A DNA stretch of 64,000 bases from Kordiimonadaceae bacterium UBA4441 (GTDB lineage: Bacteria; Pseudomonadota; Alphaproteobacteria; Sphingomonadales; Emcibacteraceae). Both the position numbers and the translations under genes were made by a program. Below the pieces are notes generated by a model. The model was not told the origin of the DNA and ran no database searches. It saw nothing but the letters and a program-made list of their open reading frames with translations. The first letter of the stretch is position 1; each line of letters starts with the position of its first letter. This document shows positions 36,840-45,978 of this stretch, one piece after another. Location: contig DGPL01000010.1 of the NCBI GenBank assembly GCA_002390425.1, forward strand, positions 8,598 through 72,597, given 5' to 3'.

Positions 36840-37547
36840 ATGAATATGAAAATTATGATTGGCGGTCTTTTGGCAACCATTTCAATTGGTACCTATTCAG
36901 CCAATGCACAAACAAGCATTCATGATGGTGCTTATATGGGAATTGAAGGTTCCTATGGGAAAACCAGTCAATCTGATTTAACAATTATCACCCCTGAATT
37001 TGATGGTGTTGTTTTTGAAGGTGACATTCTTTCAACAACCACAAGAAACCCACTTTATACTGCTGAAGGTGGTGGCGCCGGTGTATTTTTAGGATATAGA
37101 ATTTCAGAAGGACAATTTACATTAGCGGCTGAAGCAAATTATACGTATAGTTTTATTTCAAATGAACCTACTGCAGCGAGTAGATTTGAACAAACAAATG
37201 AATTCGGCGTTTCAGTATTTCCTGGAATTTGGGTTTCACCGGATGTCGTCGTTTTTGGACAAATTGGGTTTTCACAGCTAAAACTAAATAGTTTCGCGGG
37301 TAACGAACAATTTAACAATTCCGATTCTGGTTTACTTTTTGGTGGTGGTATCCAAGCATACCTTTCAGAACAAATATCAATAAGAGCGAACTACACACGC
37401 TCAACGCATAATCATCAAACTAATGACAATGTAGATGTTTATGAGTTTGTCGCTGGTGTTTTGGAACAAGTTGGCACAACTAATTACAGATATAATCACG
37501 CGATTAAACGTGACAAATTCTCTGTTTCAATGATTTATAATTTTTAG
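36840..37547 (+). CDS. Outer-membrane beta-barrel protein (OmpA/porin-like small barrel)
   Basis: AAAGGAAATAAA precedes the ATG. The 235-residue protein has a signal peptide (MKIMIGGLLATISIGTYSANAQ) and alternating strands of an eight-stranded barrel: GAYMGIEGSYGKT, GAGVFLGYRISEGQFTLAAEANYTYSF, VVVFGQIGFSQLKL, SGLLFGGGIQAYLSEQISIRANYTRSTH, and the C-terminal FSVSMIYNF ending in Phe, recognised by the BAM machine. Its role is structural or unknown. A strong terminator follows. Confidence 0.85.
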   Translation: MNMKIMIGGLLATISIGTYSANAQTSIHDGAYMGIEGSYGKTSQSDLTIITPEFDGVVFEGDILSTTTRNPLYTAEGGGAGVFLGYRISEGQFTLAAEANYTYSFISNEPTAASRFEQTNEFGVSVFPGIWVSPDVVVFGQIGFSQLKLNSFAGNEQFNNSDSGLLFGGGIQAYLSEQISIRANYTRSTHNHQTNDNVDVYEFVAGVLEQVGTTNYRYNHAIKRDKFSVSMIYNF

Positions 37548-37568
37548 ATTAAGTTAGATCATAAAAAC

Positions 37569-37596
37569 AAAAGGCCGGTAAAATTACCGGCCTTTT
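37569..37596. terminator. Bidirectional terminator between the barrel protein and the peroxiredoxin
   Basis: AAAAGGCCGGTAA and TTACCGGCCTTTT form a perfect 13-bp stem with a two-base centre, flanked by A and T runs between two convergent genes. Confidence 0.9.
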
Positions 37597-37619
37597 TTAT
37601 TAGTACAATTATACTAAAA

Positions 37620-38138
37620 TTATGATTTTAGATAATTTAACATTGTATCAGCATCAGATACTTCAAATGGGTCAGTAGGACAATTATCGCTGTATCCTTC
37701 TTCGGAGAATACTTTCTTAACTTCACCGTTATCAACGAGCATTGAATAACGCCAGCTACGCATCCCAAACCCAAGATTATCTTTATTTACAAGCATACCC
37801 ATTTTACGGCTGAATTCGCCATTTCCGTCTGGAAGCAAGAATACATTCTTCGCATTTTGGCTTAAACCCCATTGATACATCACAAATGCATCATTCACAG
37901 AAATACAAACAATGGCATCAACGCCTTCCGTTTTGAAGTCTTCGTATAGTTCTTCGTATCTAGGAAGATGGCTTGTAGAGCACGTTGGTGTAAATGCACC
38001 GGGTAGAGAGAAAACAACAACTTTCTTATTTTTAAAGATCTCGTCTGTTGTTAAATCTTTCCATTCAAATGGGTTCGGGCCTTCAATTGCATCATTACGA
38101 ACGCGTGTTTTAAAAGTAACGTCTGGAACTCTATTCAT
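37620..38138 (-). CDS. Peroxiredoxin, Prx5/glutaredoxin-dependent type
   Basis: The 172-residue cytoplasmic protein has the peroxidatic Cys in [18 protein letters not shown], with the Thr and Arg of the active site (MRSWRYSML) and the family motif [11 protein letters not shown]. It reduces hydrogen peroxide and alkyl peroxides, usually with glutaredoxin or thioredoxin. A resolving Cys may be C in [13 protein letters not shown] near the C-terminus. It is a single-gene unit divergent from the aminotransferase array. Confidence 0.93.
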   Translation of the reverse strand: MNRVPDVTFKTRVRNDAIEGPNPFEWKDLTTDEIFKNKKVVVFSLPGAFTPTCSTSHLPRYEELYEDFKTEGVDAIVCISVNDAFVMYQWGLSQNAKNVFLLPDGNGEFSRKMGMLVNKDNLGFGMRSWRYSMLVDNGEVKKVFSEEGYSDNCPTDPFEVSDADTMLNYLKS

Positions 38139-38299
38139 TTTTAAATCCTTTTTAATTATTAATATAGTTGTTATATAGTTTAGAACAATTCTAATGTAAA
38201 GGGGGCTACGAAAAAAAATATCAATTATTTTATGCTTGCCTCTCTAATAATAAACATTACATATAAGCTATCCAATTTGACAAAATATAAGGAATAACT

Positions 38300-39418
38300 A
38301 TGACAACTGAATTAACGCGCCGTGATTGGCTTGTTGGTGGGGCAACTGTTGCAGGTAGCATGCTCGTTTCAAAAATGGTATCCGCACAAACAGTTCCTAA
38401 TCCAAACTTAAACCCAACACCTGAAAATCCAATTCGTGCTGGGTTCAATGAAAATGTCTATGGTCCCTCACTTAAAGCAAAGAAAGTAATGGATAAAGCC
38501 GCCGAAACAGCTCACTTATACAACTTTTTTGAACAACGGACGTTAAATCAAGTTATTTCGAAAATGGAAGGTATTCCGGGATCGCATATTGCGATCGGCA
38601 ATGGGTCAACGCCATTTCTTGAAAAAGCCGCAATGGCCTGTGCCATTAAGGGCGGCAAAGTCCTCGCCCCAGATCCGACTTATCAAAGCGTAACGGGCAC
38701 CGCTAAAATGCTCGGAGTTGAGGTTGTGTCTGTACCTGTAGGTGATGATTTACATATTGATTTAAACGCCATGCGCAGTGCAATGACCGATGACATTAAA
38801 TTGGTATACTTATGTAACCCCAATAACCCTATTCCAAGTATTATTGAGAAAAATGCACTTAAAGATTTTTGTCTTGAAATGTCAAAACGTGCCCTAGTCG
38901 TAATTGATGAAGCTTATTTTGAATATGTGAATAATCCAGATTTTCAATCAATGAAGGATTTGGTTGTCGATAATAAGAACATTATCATTTGCCGCACGGC
39001 TTCTAAAATTCACGGATTTGCGGGTGTTCGTATAGGGTTTGCATTCGCCCATCCTGAAACAATGCGCTATATTGCAGGGCCATTTAATTTATCGCTTGGT
39101 AATGTTGCAGTCGCAGGTGCAATCGAAAGCTATCAAGACATAGAATATCAATCAATCATCAAGCAAAAAAACCGTGAAAGCATGGATATTTTAGAAAAGA
39201 TGTTTGAAGATTTAAACTTGGAATATGTAAAGTCCAACACCAATTTTGCCTTCTTTAATGCGGGTCGACCATCAACCGAAGTTGCAGAAGAATTAAGAAA
39301 ACACGGTATATGGAGTGGTCGCCCATTCCCACCATTTACAAATTGGGTAAGAATGAGCACCGTAAAACCAGAAGAAATGCAATATGTAGCGGATACTTAC
39401 CGTAAAGTATTTGGCTAA
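38300..39418 (+). CDS. Tat-exported HisC-like PLP aminotransferase 1 of 6
   Basis: AAGGAATAACT precedes the ATG. The 372-residue protein begins with a twin-arginine signal (LTRRDWLVGGATVAGSMLV, cleaved near VSAQ) and continues as a fold-type I aminotransferase of the HisC group. Catalytic blocks are NPNNPIPS (Asn), VIDEAYFEYV (Asp and Tyr), the Schiff-base lysine in RTASKIHGFAGVRIGF, and the carboxylate Arg in NWVRMS. The N-terminal substrate motif reads FNENVYG, unlike the NENPYG of copies 3-6. It should carry PLP before export and act in the periplasm. It has its own terminator. The substrate is unknown. Confidence 0.9.
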   Translation: MTTELTRRDWLVGGATVAGSMLVSKMVSAQTVPNPNLNPTPENPIRAGFNENVYGPSLKAKKVMDKAAETAHLYNFFEQRTLNQVISKMEGIPGSHIAIGNGSTPFLEKAAMACAIKGGKVLAPDPTYQSVTGTAKMLGVEVVSVPVGDDLHIDLNAMRSAMTDDIKLVYLCNPNNPIPSIIEKNALKDFCLEMSKRALVVIDEAYFEYVNNPDFQSMKDLVVDNKNIIICRTASKIHGFAGVRIGFAFAHPETMRYIAGPFNLSLGNVAVAGAIESYQDIEYQSIIKQKNRESMDILEKMFEDLNLEYVKSNTNFAFFNAGRPSTEVAEELRKHGIWSGRPFPPFTNWVRMSTVKPEEMQYVADTYRKVFG

Positions 39419-39441
39419 TATTATTCTATTCTAATTTAAGA

Positions 39442-39473
39442 AAAAGCATCTGTGGATTACTACAGGTGCTTTT
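39442..39473 (+). terminator. Terminator of aminotransferase 1
   Basis: AAAAGCATCTGT and ACAGGTGCTTTT pair with one G-T wobble and are followed by a T run, 23 bases after the stop codon. Confidence 0.85.
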
Positions 39474-39565
39474 TTATTCCTTGGATTCAAGTTATATATA
39501 TGGTTATATATGTTACATTATTTCAATAATAAAAAATAACGTAAAAATATTTGGACAATCATATT

Positions 39566-40690
39566 ATGACAAAAACCATAACTCGCCGTGACTGGCTTAC
39601 GGGATCAGCTACCGCAGCTGCAGCAACTCTTGCCTTATCAGGCAGTAAAGCCGCCGCACAATCATTCATGGCACCCAATGTTAATCCGACCGCGGAAAAC
39701 CCAATTCGTGCGCATTTAAATGAAAATGTTTACGGGCAATCTTTAAAAGCAAGAAAAGCAATTGCTGACTCTGCGGATGCTTCACATAAATATGCCTTCC
39801 AAACTTTATTTCAATTATTAGGACTGATGGCGAAATTAGAAGATATTCCTCAAGAATATGTCGGCCTTGGTGCTGGTTCTACGGAGTTTTTAGAAAAAGC
39901 AGCCGTATTCAATGCGCTTGCTGGCGGTGATATTTTATTGCCTACGCCAACATATGGTGACATCGCCCGTTTTGGTCGCACACTTGGTTCAAAACTTATT
40001 GAAGTACCGGTCAGTGATGACATGGCCATCAATTTGGATGCTATCCGCGCCGCAATGACGAAGAATGTGAAATTAATATATCTTTGTAATCCAAATAATC
40101 CAATTCCAACCATCATTGAAAAAAATGCTTTAATAGAATTCATCAATGAATATTCCGACCAGGCAACAGTATTAATTGATGAAGCATATTTTGAATATGT
40201 GGATAATGAGAATTACGAGAGCATGATCGGCATGGTCAAAGAAAATAAAAATGTGATTGTTACACGCACCGCATCAAAAATTCACGCATTTGCCGGCATG
40301 CGCTTTGGTGTCTGTTATGCGCATCCCGATATTATTAAAAAAATGTTCGGATTATTCACAAACACATTAGCTCTTCCAGCAATGCGCGGCGCGATCGCCA
40401 GTTATCAGGATATGGAATATCAAGCTTTTTTGAGACAGAAAAACAAAGAATGCCAAACAATCGTTTCCAATATGCTTGATGAACTAAATCTTGAGTACGT
40501 GAAAAGTAATGCGAACTTTATCTTTTTCAATGCGGGACGCCCATCTAAAGAAGTCGCTGAAATTATGAAAAAACATCATATTCTTACTGGTAGAGAATTC
40601 GCACCATTTACAAACTGGGTGAGATTAAGTTTATCAAAACCGGAAGAAATGCAATATTTCGTTGAAAAATATAAGCAAGACTTCGGTTAA
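39566..40690 (+). CDS. Tat-exported HisC-like PLP aminotransferase 2 of 6
   Basis: The ATG at 39566 is preferred to a TTG at 39551. The 374-residue protein has the Tat signal ITRRDWLTGSATAAAATLAL, cleaved near KAAAQ. Active-site residues are kept: NPNNPIPT, LIDEAYFEYVD, the PLP lysine in RTASKIHAFAGMRFG and Arg in NWVRLS. Like copy 1 it has LNENVYG, but the Tyr-rich strand of HisC proteins is replaced by KYAFQTLFQLLG, so its substrate pocket differs. It is followed 24 bases later by copy 3 without a terminator, so copies 2-4 form an operon. Confidence 0.9.
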   Translation: MTKTITRRDWLTGSATAAAATLALSGSKAAAQSFMAPNVNPTAENPIRAHLNENVYGQSLKARKAIADSADASHKYAFQTLFQLLGLMAKLEDIPQEYVGLGAGSTEFLEKAAVFNALAGGDILLPTPTYGDIARFGRTLGSKLIEVPVSDDMAINLDAIRAAMTKNVKLIYLCNPNNPIPTIIEKNALIEFINEYSDQATVLIDEAYFEYVDNENYESMIGMVKENKNVIVTRTASKIHAFAGMRFGVCYAHPDIIKKMFGLFTNTLALPAMRGAIASYQDMEYQAFLRQKNKECQTIVSNMLDELNLEYVKSNANFIFFNAGRPSKEVAEIMKKHHILTGREFAPFTNWVRLSLSKPEEMQYFVEKYKQDFG

Positions 40691-40714
40691 TCATAAAATA
40701 TCAGGGAGGATATA

Positions 40715-41842
40715 ATGACAGGAAAATTAACAAGAAGAGACTGGTTAGTCGGAACGTCAGCCGTCGCTGGCGGCGTTATGCTTGGAAGTAGTGCATCCGC
40801 ACAAGACATGGGCAGCATTATGAATATGGGGGCACCAATTAGTCCTGAAAACCCAATTCGTATGACCAATAATGAAAACCCTTATGGTATCAACCCAAAG
40901 GCGATGAAAGTCATAGTTGAGGCCTATAAGCGTGCTCATACTTATAATTTCACCATACGAGGAGAATTAACCAAAGTCATTGCTGAAATGGAAAATATTC
41001 CGGAAGAATGCATTGCCGTTGGCGCCGGGTCAGGCGAATACCTAATGGCAACAGGCGCTCTTTGCGGTATGTCAGGCGGTGATATGATCGCCCCTTATCC
41101 AACATTCGGTGGTATTTTAAGGTCCGCAAGAAATTTCGGTGCCAATATCATTACTGTCCCTGTAGCAGATGACTTAACCATTGACTTAGATGCGATGAGA
41201 AAAGCCGTTACAGATAAAACAACGTGTATTTATCTCTGTAATCCAAACAATCCAATCCCAAGCATTATTGAAAAAAATGCATTGGAAGAATTCTGTCTTG
41301 AATTTTCGAAAAAGGCGATGATTGTGATTGATGAGGCGTACTATGAATATGTACGTGATGATAGTTTCTCAACGATGGCACACCTTATTAAAGATAATCC
41401 AAATATTGTTGTTTTAAGAACCGCTTCAAAAATTCACGGGTTTGCAAATGTGCGTGTTGGCTTTGCCTTTGCTCACCCAGATACTATTCGTGAACTAATG
41501 AAATTTCGTTCTGGCACAACATCTTACCCTGCATTAATGGGCGCTACCACGAGCTATCAAGACGCTGACTATCATAAATTTGTTATCGATAAAAACTATG
41601 AATCGCTTAACATTCTATATAAGATGTTCGACGAATTAGATCTTCCATACGTTAATGCACATGCTAACTTCGTATATTACAATGCAAAACGGGATGCGAA
41701 AGAAGTAAGAGATAAATTGCTTGAATCAGGCATATTGGTCGGTAGACCTTATGAACCATATAAAAACTGGGTTCGCATTAGCACAGCAAAACCAGAAGAA
41801 ATGAAATATCTTGTCGAAGTTTATAAACGGGACTTTGGCTAA
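40715..41842 (+). CDS. Tat-exported HisC-like PLP aminotransferase 3 of 6
   Basis: GGGAGGATATA precedes the ATG. The 375-residue protein has the Tat signal LTRRDWLVGTSAVAGGVML (cleaved near ASAQ). It has the NENPYGINPKAM substrate motif of classical HisC, NPNNPIPS, VIDEAYYEYV, and the PLP lysine in RTASKIHGFANVRVGF; the Gly usual after FA is Asn here. The carboxylate Arg is in NWVRIS. The surface loop GRPYEPY differs from the GRPFPP of the other copies. It is the middle gene of the copy 2-3-4 operon. Confidence 0.9.
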   Translation: MTGKLTRRDWLVGTSAVAGGVMLGSSASAQDMGSIMNMGAPISPENPIRMTNNENPYGINPKAMKVIVEAYKRAHTYNFTIRGELTKVIAEMENIPEECIAVGAGSGEYLMATGALCGMSGGDMIAPYPTFGGILRSARNFGANIITVPVADDLTIDLDAMRKAVTDKTTCIYLCNPNNPIPSIIEKNALEEFCLEFSKKAMIVIDEAYYEYVRDDSFSTMAHLIKDNPNIVVLRTASKIHGFANVRVGFAFAHPDTIRELMKFRSGTTSYPALMGATTSYQDADYHKFVIDKNYESLNILYKMFDELDLPYVNAHANFVYYNAKRDAKEVRDKLLESGILVGRPYEPYKNWVRISTAKPEEMKYLVEVYKRDFG

Positions 41843-41868
41843 ACTATTAACCTTTAAGGGGATAAAAC

Positions 41869-42993
41869 ATGAGAGAATTAACAAGACGTGACTGGTTAAA
41901 AGGCACATCATCATTGGCTGCCGCAGGACTAGCCTATGCAACTTCCGCGCAAGCTCAAAGCGTAACTTTGAAGGGATATACTCCCACGAAAGAGAACCCT
42001 ATCCGTATGAGTGCCAATGAAAACCCTTATGGTGTTGCACGCGCAGCACATAAAGCAATGGCTGGAGCATACGATGTATCTCATTTATATGGCGGGTCCG
42101 GTCGCCGTGAATTATTAAAGCTCTATGCGGATATGAATGGCGTAACCCCTGAAAATATCCTACTTGCTAGTGGATCAAAAGAAGTGCTTAAAGTTATGGC
42201 ACTTATCACCGAACTTAATGGTGGTAAAGTAATGGCTGCTAACCCAACATATCACGATCTTGTTCGTTATAGCGAATGGGTTGGAACCGACATCATTTGG
42301 GTAGAAGTCAAAAAAGACGATATGTCAATTGACCTGGATGCCATGCGCGCCGCTTATACGGATGATGTAAAAATAATCTATCTATGTAATCCAAATAATC
42401 CAATTCCAACCATAATTGAAAAGAAAGCATTACAAGAATTTGTGATGGAAATGTCGCAAAAATGTATCGTCTTTGTTGATGAAGCTTATCATGAATATGT
42501 AACCGATTCTAACTATGGTTCAATGGCACAAGTGGCTGCAACGACTGATAATGTTATTGTTTCAAGAACCGCGTCAAAAATTCATGGGTTTGCTGGCGTT
42601 CGGGTTGGGTTTGCAATCGCTAAGCCGGAACTTCTCAGAAAAATAAACCGCCGCGTTACGGGTACAGTTGCAACCCCGTCTGTTCATGGTGCACTTGCCA
42701 GCTACAAAGATAAAGAATTTATGGATTTCGTAATTCAAAAAAACAAAGAAGGCTTAGAAGAAGTCTATAAAGTTTTTGAGAAGCACAAAGTAAGACATTT
42801 TAAATCAAATGCTAACTTCACCTTCTTTGAAACCGGTATTGATTTTGCTGAAGTGAGAGACCGTTTCCTAAAGCACGGTATTAATGTCGGTCGCCCCTTC
42901 CCGCCATTCCTTGATTGGGCAAGAGTGAGCATTCAAAAACCAGAAGATATGAAATATTTTGCTGAGGTTTATGAAAAAGAGTTTGTTTCATAA
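41869..42993 (+). CDS. Tat-exported HisC-like PLP aminotransferase 4 of 6
   Basis: AAGGGGATAAAAC precedes the ATG. The 374-residue protein has the Tat signal LTRRDWLKGTSSLAAAGLAYA with an AQAQ cleavage region. It carries SANENPYGVARAAH, HLYGGSGRREL, NPNNPIPT, FVDEAYHEYV, the PLP lysine in RTASKIHGFAGVRVGF and Arg in DWARVS. In the DEAYHEYV motif, shared with copy 5, His replaces the Phe or Tyr of the other copies, a likely specificity difference. A terminator follows, closing the copy 2-4 operon. Confidence 0.9.
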   Translation: MRELTRRDWLKGTSSLAAAGLAYATSAQAQSVTLKGYTPTKENPIRMSANENPYGVARAAHKAMAGAYDVSHLYGGSGRRELLKLYADMNGVTPENILLASGSKEVLKVMALITELNGGKVMAANPTYHDLVRYSEWVGTDIIWVEVKKDDMSIDLDAMRAAYTDDVKIIYLCNPNNPIPTIIEKKALQEFVMEMSQKCIVFVDEAYHEYVTDSNYGSMAQVAATTDNVIVSRTASKIHGFAGVRVGFAIAKPELLRKINRRVTGTVATPSVHGALASYKDKEFMDFVIQKNKEGLEEVYKVFEKHKVRHFKSNANFTFFETGIDFAEVRDRFLKHGINVGRPFPPFLDWARVSIQKPEDMKYFAEVYEKEFVS

Positions 42994-43014
42994 ACTTGAT
43001 AACAAATTGAAATT

Positions 43015-43048
43015 AAAAGAGCATTGTCAATTGTGGCGATGCTCTTTT
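43015..43048 (+). terminator. Terminator of the aminotransferase 2-3-4 operon
   Basis: AAAAGAGCAT and ATGCTCTTTT form a perfect 10-bp stem with a 14-base loop and a following T run, 22 bases after the stop of copy 4. Confidence 0.88.
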
Positions 43049-43142
43049 TTTATGTGTTAAATCTATCCGTGACTTTTTCAGAAAAATCGTTATCTTAAGT
43101 TATATTATTTCATAACATTATTAAAAATATAAGGAACTAGTA

Positions 43143-44264
43143 ATGACAAATGATATATCAAGACGTGATTGGTTGCGTGGTGGCTCAGCGGCTGCCGTTG
43201 CAATGGTAATGGGTAATAGCCGCGCTTTAGCGCAGGACATGGCAGTTCCCGGCTTTAAACCAACAGCAGAAAACCCCATTCGTTTAGGGACGAATGAAAA
43301 TCCATACGGCATTTCGCGGGCAGCCCGCAATGCCATTATCAAAATGTTCGATACGGCCCATCATTATGGTCGCGGAAAATATATGGAACTCATACAGACA
43401 CTTGCTGAAATGGAGGGCGTTGAGCCTAAAAACATCACTTTTTCTAGTGGCTCAGGTGAAATTTTAAAAACGCTTGGCTTAATTACCAAAGTAGAAGGGG
43501 GGCGCGTTCTAACCGCTGAGCCGACATATCATGATTTAACAAGATATGCTGAACGCCGTGATGTTCCAATTACACGCGTTCCTGTTGATGAAAATATGAC
43601 CATTGATTTGGATGCCATGCGTGAAGCGTATACAGATGATGTCAGCATTATCTATCTTGTAAACCCAAACAATCCACTTCCAAGCATTATGCATAAAGAT
43701 AAGTTACGCGATTTTTGTATTGATATGTCTAAAAAGTGTCTGGTCTTTATTGATGAAGCATATCATGAGTATGTTGAAAATCCAGATTATGAAACAATGG
43801 TGCCATTAACAGCCACGCATGAAAATATCGTTGTCGCCAGAACGGCCTCTAAAATACATGGATTTGCGGGTGTAAGGCTTGGTATCGGTTATGGCTCCGA
43901 AGCATGGATTAGGAAAATTCGTGAATTCATGACAGGTGGCACAAACCAACTGGCTGTTGCGGGAGCTGCAGAAAGCTATAAAGATACGGAAACACAAGAT
44001 TTTCTGCGCCGTAAAAATCGTGAATCGCTTCAGATTACATATAATCTTTTCGATAAACATGGCGTTGAATATGTGAAATCAAATTCCAATTTCATCTTCT
44101 TTAAAACCGGAAAAGACATCCAAGAAGTCCGAAAAATGTTTAGTGAAAATGGTATCATCGTTGCGCGTCCCTTCCCGCCATTTCTTGATTGGTGCCGTGT
44201 AAGTATGGGCAAACCTGAAGATATGCAATATTTCGCCGAAGTTTACGAGAAACTGTTCACCTGA
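43143..44264 (+). CDS. Tat-exported HisC-like PLP aminotransferase 5 of 6
   Basis: AAGGAACTAGTA precedes the ATG. The 373-residue protein has the Tat signal ISRRDWLRGGSAAAVAMVMG (cleaved near ALAQ). It carries GTNENPYGISRAAR, HHYGRGKYMELIQ, NPNNPLPS, FIDEAYHEYVE, the PLP lysine in RTASKIHGFAGVRLGIGYG and Arg in DWCRVS. The ending ARPFPPFLD differs from GRPFPP of most copies. It has its own upstream gap of 149 bases and its own terminator, so it is a separate transcription unit. Confidence 0.9.
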   Translation: MTNDISRRDWLRGGSAAAVAMVMGNSRALAQDMAVPGFKPTAENPIRLGTNENPYGISRAARNAIIKMFDTAHHYGRGKYMELIQTLAEMEGVEPKNITFSSGSGEILKTLGLITKVEGGRVLTAEPTYHDLTRYAERRDVPITRVPVDENMTIDLDAMREAYTDDVSIIYLVNPNNPLPSIMHKDKLRDFCIDMSKKCLVFIDEAYHEYVENPDYETMVPLTATHENIVVARTASKIHGFAGVRLGIGYGSEAWIRKIREFMTGGTNQLAVAGAAESYKDTETQDFLRRKNRESLQITYNLFDKHGVEYVKSNSNFIFFKTGKDIQEVRKMFSENGIIVARPFPPFLDWCRVSMGKPEDMQYFAEVYEKLFT

Positions 44265-44288
44265 CATTCGGCATCATTTTTATTCACT

Positions 44289-44319
44289 AAGGCACCGTAC
44301 TATCATAGCACGGTGCCTT
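44289..44319 (+). terminator. Terminator of aminotransferase 5
   Basis: AAGGCACCGT and ACGGTGCCTT form a perfect 10-bp stem followed by a T run, 24 bases after the stop. Confidence 0.88.
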
Positions 44320-44389
44320 TTATATTTTTGGTGACATCGACTAATTATTTGCTATCCTGATTACATAAATCACAAAAAAGGGAAGAAGA

Positions 44390-45514
44390 ATGACTGAAAT
44401 TACCAGAAGACAATGGCTCATAGGCGGAACGGCGCTTGCCGGTAGCCTTATGTTAGCTCAAAATGCCCATGCACAAAGTGTCACCATTGAAGGGTATACG
44501 CCAACCCCGGAAAATCCCATCCGTATGAGTGCAAATGAAAACCCCTACGGTATAAGCAAAGCGGCAAGTAAAGCAATGCACGAAGCGCACCAATATGGCC
44601 ATCTATATAGTGGTGGTGGTGCAAGAGGCCCGCTAACTGAACTCATTGCAATTATGGAAAAAGTACCTACAGAAAATGTTATGGTGGCTGGTGGGTCAGG
44701 TGAGATCTTAAAAACACTGGCCCTTATGGTCGCAATGGAAGGTGGCAAAATTCTTGCCCCGAACCCAACTTATGATGATACCTTTATGGATTATAGTAAC
44801 CGTCGCGGCATTGAAAAAATATGGGTGCCTGTTGCCGATGATCTATCAATTGATTTAGATGCAATGAAAGCAGCATATACGGATGATGTTAAGATCATCT
44901 ATCTTTGTAATCCAAATAACCCTATCCCAACTGTCATGCACGGTGAAAAATTAAAAGAATTCTGCAAGGAAATGTCGCAAAAATGTTATGTTTTTGTTGA
45001 TGAAGCATATTTTGAATATGTTACTGATCCAAACTATCAAACTATGATACCACTCGTCACAGAATATCCAAACGTTGTTGTGACACGCACTGCTTCAAAA
45101 ATTCATGCATTTGCTGGGGTTCGAATTGGTTTCGGTTTTGGTTCAACAGAAATGCTTGCAAAAATTAAAAGCCTTATGACAGGCTCAATTAATGGACCCG
45201 CTATGTGGGGCGCGATTGCAAGTTATAAGGACACTGAATACCAAAATTTTGTTCTGCGTAAAAATGCAGAAGCACTTCAAATACTTTATGATTTCTGTGA
45301 AAAACACAATATGCGTTATATAAAATCAAATGCGAATTTCACATTTTTTGAAACAGGAATGGATTCAAAAGAAGTTAATGCGCGTATTCTTAAACACGGC
45401 ATATTAATTGGACGCCCGTTCCCACCTAAGTTAGATTGGATGCGGATCAGTACAGCCAGACCGGAAGATATGCAATTTTTTGTTGAAGCATATGAAAAAG
45501 AATTCTTTAGCTAA
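44390..45514 (+). CDS. Tat-exported HisC-like PLP aminotransferase 6 of 6
   Basis: AAGGGAAGAAGA precedes the ATG. The 374-residue protein has the Tat signal ITRRQWLIGGTALAGSLMLA (cleaved near AHAQ), with Gln in place of Asp after the arginines. It has SANENPYGISKAAS, HLYSGGGARGPL, NPNNPIPT, FVDEAYFEYV, the PLP lysine in RTASKIHAFAGVRIGFGFG and Arg in DWMRIS. It is a monocistronic unit ending at a bidirectional terminator shared with trxA. All six copies therefore keep every catalytic residue, so they are probably active enzymes with different substrates. Confidence 0.9.
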   Translation: MTEITRRQWLIGGTALAGSLMLAQNAHAQSVTIEGYTPTPENPIRMSANENPYGISKAASKAMHEAHQYGHLYSGGGARGPLTELIAIMEKVPTENVMVAGGSGEILKTLALMVAMEGGKILAPNPTYDDTFMDYSNRRGIEKIWVPVADDLSIDLDAMKAAYTDDVKIIYLCNPNNPIPTVMHGEKLKEFCKEMSQKCYVFVDEAYFEYVTDPNYQTMIPLVTEYPNVVVTRTASKIHAFAGVRIGFGFGSTEMLAKIKSLMTGSINGPAMWGAIASYKDTEYQNFVLRKNAEALQILYDFCEKHNMRYIKSNANFTFFETGMDSKEVNARILKHGILIGRPFPPKLDWMRISTARPEDMQFFVEAYEKEFFS

Positions 45515-45537
45515 AAAGTTATAAAAACCCAAAGAAA

Positions 45538-45567
45538 AAGGGCGCTCTCTAATAAAGAGACGCCCTT
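45538..45567. terminator. Bidirectional terminator between aminotransferase 6 and trxA
   Basis: AAGGGCG and CGCCCTT flank an inner CTCT/AGAG stem, with T-rich sequence after it on the plus strand and A-rich before it. It separates two convergent genes. Confidence 0.85.
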
Positions 45568-45588
45568 ATTTTTTAATGATTAACAGGA

Positions 45589-45906
45589 TTATGAGTTTTC
45601 TTTAATCCATGCTTCAAAATCACCTTTTGCCGTATTACCGACTTTCATCGCTGATACTTCGCCATTTTTAAACATAAGCATTGTCGGAATACTACGCACA
45701 CCATATTTAGTAGGCGCTTCAGGGTTTTCATCAATATTCACCTTGGCAAATGTTACATCACCATAACTATTTGAAACTTCCTCAAATACAGGACCAAATT
45801 GTTTACAAGGTCCGCACCATTCCGCCCAAAAATCCACTATTACTGGTTTATCAGAATTCAAAACTTCTGCTTCGAAATCGGCGTCTGTTACTGCTTTAAT
45901 GCTCAT
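45589..45906 (-). CDS. trxA: Thioredoxin
   Basis: The 105-residue protein has the active site DFWAEWCGPCKQFGPVFEE and the cis-Pro motif RSIPTMLMFKNGE. It is a cytoplasmic dithiol reductant for ribonucleotide reductase, methionine sulfoxide reductases and peroxiredoxins. It ends the addB-addA-trxA order, which is conserved in Alphaproteobacteria, with a 72-base gap from addA. Confidence 0.96.
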   Translation of the reverse strand: MSIKAVTDADFEAEVLNSDKPVIVDFWAEWCGPCKQFGPVFEEVSNSYGDVTFAKVNIDENPEAPTKYGVRSIPTMLMFKNGEVSAMKVGNTAKGDFEAWIKENS

Positions 45907-45978
45907 GTTTTTTCCTCAAATTAAATCAATATGTAGTGAACATAAGAAGCCCTCATACCTTCGTCAAGGGGAAGGATG

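Noticed and set aside
38300..45514. The six aminotransferases as biosynthetic HisC enzymes
   Set aside because: Each has a twin-arginine export signal, there are six copies and no other his genes are near; a cytoplasmic histidine role does not fit.
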